In this document: positions 1-5,406 of the stretch, piece by piece | How the letters are laid out: each line of letters begins with the position of its first letter | Position numbering within the stretch: position 1 is the stretch's first letter | From: Anaerolineae bacterium | GTDB taxonomy: Bacteria > Chloroflexota > Anaerolineae > J102 | DNA: 12,286 bases | Direction of reading: 5' to 3' | NCBI GenBank assembly: GCA_015493675.1 | Contig: WGCR01000625.1 | Span: 1-12,286 of the forward strand | Notes under the pieces: generated by a model | What the model was told of the DNA's origin: nothing | What the model saw: only the letters and a program-made list of their open reading frames with translations | Databases searched by the model: none | Program-made: the position numbers and the translations under genes

Positions 1-7
1 CCCGTGG

Positions 8-124
8 GATTCGCCGCTGATAACGCGGATGCGGCGGATTTCCGCGGATTTTTCGGATTGAAAAAGGATTTTTTCTGCGAAAATCCGCGATAATCCGATT
101 TTTCAGCGTCATCCGCGGCGAATC
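8..124. repeat. Palindromic intergenic element with 10-bp perfect inverted ends
   Basis: The ends gattcgccgc (8-17) and gcggcgaatc (115-124) are perfect reverse complements. The interior is built from repeated cgcggatt/cggatt words on one side (24-30, 43-50, 54-59) and their complements on the other (82-89, 92-97, 111-117), so the whole stretch could fold into a long imperfect hairpin. It encodes nothing and lies outside the terminator of the neighbouring gene. Similar cgcggatt-rich filler is, from memory, common between genes in Chloroflexota genomes. I infer a dispersed non-autonomous palindromic repeat, not a regulatory site. Confidence 0.7.
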
Positions 125-328
125 GAAAGGCGAATGATATGAAGATGGTTAGAATTTGGCAAGAAGTTCATAACAGGCTCTAAGGCTTAAAGTCGAGTAC
201 GTTAGCAGTTATGCGGAGTCTCTTATTGCTATTTGAATGTGTCCATTTGGGAATATTCTTCGATTCGCTCAAAGCGACACAATGCAGATAATTTCACCTT
301 CCAACTCATTTTAGACGCCCCCAAAAGT
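125..328. other. Intergenic DNA without a recognisable gene
   Basis: This stretch lies between the palindrome and the terminator of the secreted-protein gene. No ORF with a ribosome binding site and no tRNA-like fold is visible. The one item of note is the 14-base word tacgttagcagtta at 198-211. It recurs exactly at 11175-11188, at the edge of another palindromic element. Confidence 0.5.
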
Positions 329-363
329 AAAGCCGGCTCCGCTGATAGGGCGGAACCGGCTTT
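323..363 (-). terminator. Rho-independent terminator of the secreted-protein gene
   Basis: A 14-bp stem pairs aaagccggctccgc (329-342) with gcggaaccggcttt (350-363) around a 7-base loop. Read as minus-strand RNA, its single irregular pair (337/355) is a G-U wobble; on the plus strand it would be a C-A mismatch. On the minus strand it is followed by CTTTACTTTTGG, a short U-rich tract. It lies about 30 bases past the stop at 395, as expected for that gene. Confidence 0.8.
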
Positions 364-394
364 ATTGACAATGGGACGAAACAGGAAGTAGGTC

Positions 395-1843
395 TTACTC
401 GGAGATGCCGTTAGTGGTGCCTGTAGCAAAGCCCGGGGTGCGGCTAATGCTGTTCAGGACAACAGCCAAAGGCTGACCATCACTCTCGATAACAGCATGT
501 CCCTCGAAATTGGAGCCCAGAGCAGCGGTGCCGCCTGTGCCAGCTTTGGTGTTGTAGCCAACGCCAGCGCCCGCAGCAATCGATTCATTGTGGGTGTAAA
601 CCAATGTGCCGTTGCGATCGTAATACTTCGTTGTGACATTCGTCGCGCTCGTGCCGATATTTTGAATCAAAACAGCGCTGAATTCTTTCCAATCGCTGCC
701 ATCAACCACACGGCGAACATTCGGCATGAAGAACTTGGTGGCGGAAGAACTGGTATTGGCGGCAGCATAGTAGCCAGCCTCGGGACCAGTGCCACGGAAC
801 CATTGCGTAATCACGGTTGCAACAGCAGCTTTATCGGAGGTAATCTTTACCGTGCCGTCCCAGCTACCGCCCAAATCATCGAAATAGGTGTTATCGCCAT
901 TATAGCCGCCGCGGGTGTTCAAACCGGCAGAAGAATTGGCGGGAATCGTGATGTGGACTGTCTTGCTGGCATTGGCGGGATTGCGAGGAATGTATTCAAT
1001 CGTGACATTGGCGGCGGAACTTTCCAGATTTTGAATGTTCAAAGCAGAGAGAAGAATCCAGTGCTTCACGCCACCCGATTCGGTGAAGACCCGATAGTGG
1101 CTGGGAACCACCAACGTGGTGGGGCCGCTGGCGCCGGAGCAGTCGGCGGCGTTGTAGGCGGAGGAACGGCCATTCTGATTGATGACGCCCACACCGGCCA
1201 CGGTCTGACCATTGGTGACTTCGACAATAGCGGAGCCATCCCAACCGGTAGCGAAGTTGGGCACGCCAGTGCCAGGATTGCGCAGGTCATAGGTGTGCTG
1301 TGCGCCAGCAGGAATGCTGTCGGTGTACTGGCCCTCGTTGGTGCCGTCGCGCTTGAAATAGGTGATCTTGATGTCGGCGGGAGCGGTGCCGGTATTCTGC
1401 ACAGCAAAGGAGGAGACGATAGGCGTAGCCTTGAAGAGGCTGGGGAAACAGATCTTGTTGGAGCCAGCAGAAACGCCGGAATACAGAGCAGACTGGAAAC
1501 CGTCGCCAGGCCCGCCCGTCCACTTGGTGGCTACCACAGAGGCCAGAGGCTGGTTGGAGGAAACCACGCCAGCGCCCACAAAGTTCTGGGGAAGCTGCAC
1601 ACTGTCAGGATCGATGGCGATGGAGCCATTGCCCGGAATCGTGCGCTGAGGCCCCTGATGCACGCCGCCGGAGGTGTCGTAGTAGGTAAGCTGGGCAGTG
1701 GCGGCGTCAGCGGTCTTGTTGACCAGTTCGGTGTAGGTGCTGCCAGTGCCAGGATCGGGCCAGCTCTGCGCGGCCGCAGGCAGGGCGACCATAGCCAGCA
1801 GCATGGCGAGAACAAGCAGGAAGGTAATGCGTCGTTTTGTCAT
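395..1843 (-). CDS. Secreted protein of four tandem beta-rich modules
   Basis: The 482-residue product starts with a clear Sec signal peptide: basic TKRR, a hydrophobic stretch to about residue 21, and LPAAA before Q26 as a probable signal peptidase I site. The rest divides into four related modules of about 100-120 residues (roughly 34-128, 129-240, 241-368, 369-482). Each carries a pattern like [hydrophobic]-x-N-x6-9-T-x-Y-x-x-x-(D/N)-G, then a (T/S)I-P/A-A-G segment, then a WDG/FEG-x-(A/V)-x-(I/V) strand and a Q-P/T-(L/V)-A-x-V strand. This suggests a tandem beta-sandwich fold. There is no lipobox, LPxTG motif, terminal membrane helix or S-layer domain. Cys132 and Cys235 are the only cysteines after the signal. 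The start is supported by AGGAGA (1852-1857), nine bases upstream. I do not recognise a named family. A cell-surface, fibre or adhesion role is inference only. The gene has its own promoter and terminator. Confidence 0.9.
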   Translation of the reverse strand: MTKRRITFLLVLAMLLAMVALPAAAQSWPDPGTGSTYTELVNKTADAATAQLTYYDTSGGVHQGPQRTIPGNGSIAIDPDSVQLPQNFVGAGVVSSNQPLASVVATKWTGGPGDGFQSALYSGVSAGSNKICFPSLFKATPIVSSFAVQNTGTAPADIKITYFKRDGTNEGQYTDSIPAGAQHTYDLRNPGTGVPNFATGWDGSAIVEVTNGQTVAGVGVINQNGRSSAYNAADCSGASGPTTLVVPSHYRVFTESGGVKHWILLSALNIQNLESSAANVTIEYIPRNPANASKTVHITIPANSSAGLNTRGGYNGDNTYFDDLGGSWDGTVKITSDKAAVATVITQWFRGTGPEAGYYAAANTSSSATKFFMPNVRRVVDGSDWKEFSAVLIQNIGTSATNVTTKYYDRNGTLVYTHNESIAAGAGVGYNTKAGTGGTAALGSNFEGHAVIESDGQPLAVVLNSISRTPGFATGTTNGISE

Positions 1844-1926
1844 GAGAGATTTCTCCTGTCGAGTGAGTTTGAAGAAAAACGAAAATTATTTGTCGAATGC
1901 CGGGGAGCAAAGCTAACTCTGAGCAT

Positions 1927-1955
1927 AGTTTAGCAGCCCGGGCGCGGCTTTTCAA
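1927..1955 (-). promoter_or_regulatory. Predicted promoter of the secreted-protein gene
   Basis: On the minus strand TTGAAA (1950-1955) is followed after 17 bases by TAAACT (1927-1932), and the -10 is preceded by TGC, an extended -10 signature. Transcription would begin near 1920, giving a leader of about 77 bases before the ATG at 1843. The match to a sigma-70 promoter is good by eye but untested. Confidence 0.55.
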
Positions 1956-2023
1956 TAACTCATGTGGCGTATTTTTGGGATAATCGCTGCAAAATTCCTC
2001 TAAATCTATCTAATACTATCGGG

Positions 2024-3415
2024 TTACGCCACCTTTTCGGCCTGATTTCGGCCTGGATCCAGGCGGATCATGACTTTTGGCGGCCAGGAGGCATATTCGG
2101 CCCCGCCCACCAGCGCCGGCAGATCCCCCATCCGGGCCACGGAGGCGATCCAGCTCAACAAATCCCCGCCCGGGGCAATGACGCCCTCGGACATCAGGAG
2201 CACGCGCCACCAGGCGGGACTCCAATCTTTCACCGAGGCGACAAAACCGGAGGGTGGAGAAACATCATCCGGCATACGCAAAGGCAGCAGTGCGCCCTGC
2301 GTCGCCGGGCCCGCCACGCCCAGCGGCCCGATGCTCCCAACTTCACCAAGAGGCGGTTCCTGATCATATGCTTCCTGACGCAAGGCGATCAACGGGGCAA
2401 TGCGATCACGAGTGTGCCATTCCCCTGTCATCATCTGTTTGATCTCCTCAATCTCCAGCATGAAAATCTCGCGGGGATGCTGGATGCGGGCGTCGCTCAT
2501 GCCCTCGGCAGCCGCGGCCTGCGCCCAATGCCGGGCGGCAGCCAGGACAAAAGCCAGGGCGTCACGCGCTTTGGCATGGGTGATCAAGGAGGCCTGGGCC
2601 AGCTCGACAGCCTTCCGCAGGCTGGAACGCCCCAAAAATCCCGCCGCGGCCATGGCGTTTCGCATGGCCTCATCCTGACGCCCCTGCGCCCGAGGAATAT
2701 CCCACATCAGCGGCTCCGGCGCTGGCAATACTCCCCGCAGCGTCTCCGCCATCTCGCCGATGCGAGGGATCGCCAGCTCGCCCTCGGGCTGAATCGCCAT
2801 GTGCCCGAAGCGCTTCCGCAATTGTTCGGGAGTCTCATCCAGGGCCAACGCCTCTATCAAGCGCCCCGCCGGCGTCTCCAGGCCCGCGGTGAGCCCCAGA
2901 CGCAGTGCATGAGCCCGCGCTCGATCCTTCTCGAATTTCGCGATCTGCCCCCCCAGATGGACATAGCTTCCCACCGCCGCCACCGATGCCAGATAGTCCC
3001 ACATCAAGGCCTCGGCCACCATGAGTTCGATCTCCTCCATCACCTGCAAAAGCTGGGCCTGGCTCCACTCCGAAGCGAAAACCCACTCCGACCAACGTCG
3101 CAGCCGCCCGTAAATATGGGGGAAATCCCGTAATGTCTGCTGGGCCGTCTTCACGCCGCGCCCGGCTTTGCCCCGCGCCGCAGGATCAGTGGGCGCGACG
3201 CCCAACAGATGCGCCACAGGTTGCGCCGATCCGCCCCACACTGCTACCGTGAGACGGGACAAATGAGCGTTCACGCCTCCCGGACGGGCCAGTTCAGGGG
3301 CCGAGATGGAGAAATCGCTCACCCCCAATTGCATAGCCGCACTGCGCAGCGCTATTTTGGCGGCGGGATGGAGAACGCTTTGACTGAAAGGCGTCAATTT
3401 TTGAGAGATATTCAT
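2024..3415 (-). CDS. PEP-synthase/rifampin-phosphotransferase-like C-terminal half, catalytic His replaced
   Basis: The 463-residue product resembles the C-terminal two thirds of PEP synthase-like enzymes such as rifampin phosphotransferase (Rph). Residues 203-219 (FGH...ELAIPR) match the family's FGHRx...E-L-PRW segment. Residues 315-350 (REIFML-EIEEI...ALRQEAY) match the helical DIFFL-TLDEL...ARR-EY segment. Residues 362-455 match the mobile PEP-utiliser domain: a GVAGPATQG segment, SPAWW, then GGDLLSW and PALVGG. In active enzymes that motif reads GG-x-x-SH-A-I, and the His carries phosphate. Here the residue is Trp422, codon TGG at 2150-2152. No ATP-grasp (PPDK_N) domain is present and none is encoded elsewhere in the window. 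Phosphotransfer is therefore very unlikely; a regulatory, binding or scaffold role is inference. The start has AAGGA (3428-3432), 12 bases upstream, a slightly long spacing. No convincing terminator is seen after the stop. Confidence 0.8.
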   Translation of the reverse strand: MNISQKLTPFSQSVLHPAAKIALRSAAMQLGVSDFSISAPELARPGGVNAHLSRLTVAVWGGSAQPVAHLLGVAPTDPAARGKAGRGVKTAQQTLRDFPHIYGRLRRWSEWVFASEWSQAQLLQVMEEIELMVAEALMWDYLASVAAVGSYVHLGGQIAKFEKDRARAHALRLGLTAGLETPAGRLIEALALDETPEQLRKRFGHMAIQPEGELAIPRIGEMAETLRGVLPAPEPLMWDIPRAQGRQDEAMRNAMAAAGFLGRSSLRKAVELAQASLITHAKARDALAFVLAAARHWAQAAAAEGMSDARIQHPREIFMLEIEEIKQMMTGEWHTRDRIAPLIALRQEAYDQEPPLGEVGSIGPLGVAGPATQGALLPLRMPDDVSPPSGFVASVKDWSPAWWRVLLMSEGVIAPGGDLLSWIASVARMGDLPALVGGAEYASWPPKVMIRLDPGRNQAEKVA

Positions 3416-3542
3416 AGAACAGAGAAATCCTTGCCAAAAGTGAATCAGGCGTCACGGGCGTTTGTACGCCGATAAGGAAAAAGAGTCGATGATGCGAACA
3501 GCTTAGGCGCCCGGTTTGAGGACTGCAAAGAATAAAAGAGGC

Positions 3543-3679
3543 GTAACTATACACCTACCCTTTCATATCGAGGCAAAAACCACAAAGACACGAAGGGAAA
3601 AATAGAAGGTTTTCTTCGTGTCTTCTTAAACCTTCGCGCCTTCGTGGCAAAGCGTTGTGTGGGATACCTGTATAGTTAC
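3543..3679. repeat. Nested inverted-repeat element, 137 bp
   Basis: The ends gtaactataca (3543-3553) and tgtatagttac (3669-3679) are perfect 11-bp inverted repeats. Inside lies a second pair, aagacacgaag (3585-3595) and cttcgtgtctt (3614-3624), also 11 bp and perfect. A further cttcgtgg word follows at 3640-3647. The element is non-coding and MITE-like in form. The inner cacaaagacacgaagg type of sequence is, from memory, a frequent intergenic repeat in environmental bacteria. I could not see a clean target-site duplication. Confidence 0.7.
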
Positions 3680-4123
3680 AAATAGGCAAAGAAAAGCTTA
3701 GCGCCTTGATGACTTTGCGTTAGATCAGCTTCTTTAGGTGCTGGATGGACCAGGTTGGGAAAAAAATACGTCACGCCTTCATAGCAGAAAGGTGACAGGA
3801 TGCCCGAGTAGTCGCGGCAAGGGACGATAATCCGCTCACAGCCGCCGCCATCGGAGCCCGGCTAAATTGCCGATATGCAGACAAAAAATGAAACCACAAA
3901 TCATGGAAATATCCAAAAAATCACTCCTGTGCGGATAGCCGAAATGAGATGACCGCCGATCGTCCTTCCCATCCCCCGGGCCTGTCGCGGGCGCATGATG
4001 CGCGCGCCAGGCGATTTGACTCTTTCTCGCTCAGCAGGAGCAGAACCAATGCCCGGGCGCCGCAACGCATCCCTGCCTGTGACGCCCTGAGAGCGTCATT
4101 ATTTTCTCGCCCCTTGCAGGTTA

Positions 4124-4132
4124 TGGTATGAT
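4124..4132 (+). promoter_or_regulatory. Predicted extended -10 promoter for the isoprenoid-synthase-like gene
   Basis: The sequence TGG-TATGAT has the TGn extension directly before a hexamer that matches TATAAT at five of six positions. No good -35 hexamer is seen 16-18 bases upstream, as is usual for extended -10 promoters. Transcription would start near 4139, about 27 bases before the ATG at 4166. Confidence 0.5.
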
Positions 4133-4165
4133 CATCCCGCCCTTCACTACACAGGTTGCCTAACC

Positions 4166-4900
4166 ATGTTACCCAATAAAAGGAAGCTCGAACAAATTTC
4201 ACCCACAGCAGTTGTTGAATCCAATTTAGAAAGACTTCTTGGGGATGATCTGGCGCTGGTGCGAAAGACTATTCAGGAACGCGCCCAGACCAACTACCCG
4301 ATGGTGGATGGTGTATTGGATGATACGATTCCCGAGCATTTTCCCCGGGCCATCATCACGCTGGGAGTCAGTCGCCTGGGGCATTCAGACCCGGAAAAGC
4401 GGGTGGCGCTGGCCTCGGCCATCGAAATGCTGCATCTGGCTGTCAGCATCCATGATTTTATCCCGCGCGGCGATGTCGCAACGACAGAACAGAACCGCGT
4501 TCTCATGGGATCCGCCATCCTGATCGGCGACTACTGCTTTGGTCAGGCTTCCACCCTGGCTGCCATGACCGGCAAACCAGAAGTGGTGGCGGCTTTCTCC
4601 GACGCGTTGGCCAAACTCTCGGAACGCCGCGTGATCTCGCTGATCGAAACACCCCACCAGCCTCATGCCGACAGCGCCATTCTCTACGCGTATGCCGCCG
4701 AAGTGGGGGCGCTGCTGGTGGGATTGCCGCATCCCTTGCGCTACGCTTTGCGAGAAGCGGCAGCCTCTTTTGGCGAGGTGCTGACCGATTCCGAAACATC
4801 AGTGGCGGAGGCCATCCTGCATCTTGAAGCGCTGACCAAGGACAGGCCCGCGGCCAGACAACTCGCCAACTGGCTGCGCACCCATCGTCCGGTCTCGTAA
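4166..4900 (+). CDS. Polyprenyl-synthetase-fold protein lacking both Asp-rich motifs
   Basis: The 244-residue protein resembles the isoprenyl diphosphate synthase fold. FPRAIITL (59-66) sits where active enzymes have GGKRxRP. SAIEMLHLAVSIHD (84-97) matches the helix that carries the first aspartate-rich motif. ILIGDYCFGQAS (118-129) matches the conserved LxGDYLxxxA helix. GKPEVVAAFSDALAKLSE (136-153) also fits the family. The metal-binding DDxxD after His96 is missing: the residues are HDFIPRGD (96-103), leaving only Asp97 in place. The second motif, FQxxDDxxD, is absent; the chain diverges after SFGEVL (201-206) and ends soon after, about 60-80 residues shorter than typical synthases. Prenyl transfer by the known mechanism is therefore unlikely. 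It may be a non-catalytic partner subunit or a repurposed fold, but no catalytic partner is encoded nearby. Only a weak ribosome binding site (AGG at 4151-4153) precedes the start. Confidence 0.75.
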   Translation: MLPNKRKLEQISPTAVVESNLERLLGDDLALVRKTIQERAQTNYPMVDGVLDDTIPEHFPRAIITLGVSRLGHSDPEKRVALASAIEMLHLAVSIHDFIPRGDVATTEQNRVLMGSAILIGDYCFGQASTLAAMTGKPEVVAAFSDALAKLSERRVISLIETPHQPHADSAILYAYAAEVGALLVGLPHPLRYALREAAASFGEVLTDSETSVAEAILHLEALTKDRPAARQLANWLRTHRPVS

Positions 4901-4923
4901 GCCGGGCGCATTCTGCATCCCGA

Positions 4924-4958
4924 ATAAAAAAGCCCCCGGCCATATGACCAGGGGCTTT
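4924..4958 (-). terminator. Terminator between convergent genes, strongest for the ferredoxin
   Basis: An 11-bp stem pairs aaagcccccgg (4929-4939) with ccaggggcttt (4948-4958) around an 8-base loop. As minus-strand RNA the one irregular pair (4937/4950) is G-U and the stem is followed by TTTTTTATT, a classic intrinsic terminator for the ferredoxin gene. As plus-strand RNA the pair is C-A and the tail is cctatttc, so it may terminate the upstream plus-strand gene less efficiently. Confidence 0.85.
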
Positions 4959-4983
4959 CCTATTTCATTGCACTCGTTCGAGA

Positions 4984-5259
4984 CTAGATCTCGTCAAGCG
5001 CAGCATAACCGGGGCCATCGGCGAAGAAAGCCGCATTGGCCTCGATGTCCTTCTCATACTCCTCGGGGACGTCTTCCTCGGGGAAGATGGCGTCCACAGG
5101 GCACTCGGGGACACAGGCGCCACAATCGATGCAGGTATCGGGATCGATGTAATACAGCGGCCATTCGTCTTCGGGGATGCCGGGGATGATGCACTCGACG
5201 GGGCACACGTCAACACAAGCGCCGTCACGGACACAGATTTCGGTAATTACATGGGTCAT
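4984..5259 (-). CDS. Small two-cluster ferredoxin with a CxxDxxCxxxCP first motif
   Basis: The 91-residue protein is a soluble electron carrier of the bacterial two-cluster ferredoxin family. The second motif is complete: Cys43, Cys46, Cys49 and Cys53 followed by Pro. The first reads C9-V-R-D12-G-A-C15-V-D-V-C19-P with a further C23, so the second cysteine position is Asp12. In known proteins this arrangement gives either a [3Fe-4S] cluster or an Asp-ligated [4Fe-4S] cluster, as in Pyrococcus furiosus ferredoxin. The acidic C-terminal tail (61-91, with PEEYEKDIEANAAFF) is typical of the FdxA-like group. The start is supported by AAGGAGA (5267-5273). The gene lies 147 bases beyond the GH31 stop on the same strand, probably with its own promoter. 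No redox partner gene is in the window. Confidence 0.95.
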   Translation of the reverse strand: MTHVITEICVRDGACVDVCPVECIIPGIPEDEWPLYYIDPDTCIDCGACVPECPVDAIFPEEDVPEEYEKDIEANAAFFADGPGYAALDEI

Positions 5260-5361
5260 GATGTCTTCTCCTTTTTGTTCCCTTCCCGATCATCGTCGAT
5301 CGCGAGGGCGTGATGGGATTGAAATAAGATGTTAAATAGTCGTAAAACGGAATATCGGGTG

Positions 5362-5392
5362 ATATAACAGTTTGTAGCAGATAATTCGTCAA
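5362..5392 (-). promoter_or_regulatory. Possible ferredoxin promoter
   Basis: On the minus strand TTGACG (5387-5392) is followed after 19 bases by TTATAT (5362-5367). Both hexamers are good but the spacing is longer than the usual 16-18. A one-base shift gives TGT-TATATC, an extended -10. The start would be near 5354, with a leader of about 95 bases. Confidence 0.35.
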
Positions 5393-5406
5393 AGAGCAAA
5401 TTTATC

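Larger units (their letters stand above)
3416..4165. other. 750-bp intergenic region, no intact gene
   Basis: Besides the nested repeat at 3543-3679, this region holds little that can be named. On the minus strand 3861 to 3676 is a 61-codon stop-free stretch with protein-like composition but no ATG and no ribosome binding site. Its stop falls in the end of the repeat element, so it may be a gene remnant. A 13-base palindrome gcgcatgatgcgc lies at 3991-4003. A small hairpin, tgacgc (4080-4085) with gcgtca (4093-4098) followed by ttatttt, resembles a weak plus-strand terminator just ahead of the next gene's promoter. No tRNA-like or riboswitch-like structure was found. Confidence 0.5.

Noticed and set aside
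229..429. Minus-strand ORF of 66 codons
   Set aside because: It crosses the end of the secreted-protein gene and its terminator hairpin; the frame is explained by the hairpin sequence.
497..1933. Long plus-strand ORF of 478 codons
   Set aside because: It lies antisense to the secreted-protein gene, has a low-complexity Gly/Ala/Ile composition, and no ribosome binding site. The minus-strand frame has signal peptide, repeats, promoter and terminator.
1964..3133. Plus-strand ORF of 389 codons
   Set aside because: Antisense to the PEP-utiliser-like gene, with a His/Arg/Gln-rich composition typical of shadows; the minus-strand frame has recognisable family motifs.
3949..4202. Small ORFs on both strands ahead of the isoprenoid-synthase-like gene
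   Set aside because: They overlap each other and the predicted promoter, and have Arg/Ser-rich shadow-like composition without ribosome sites.
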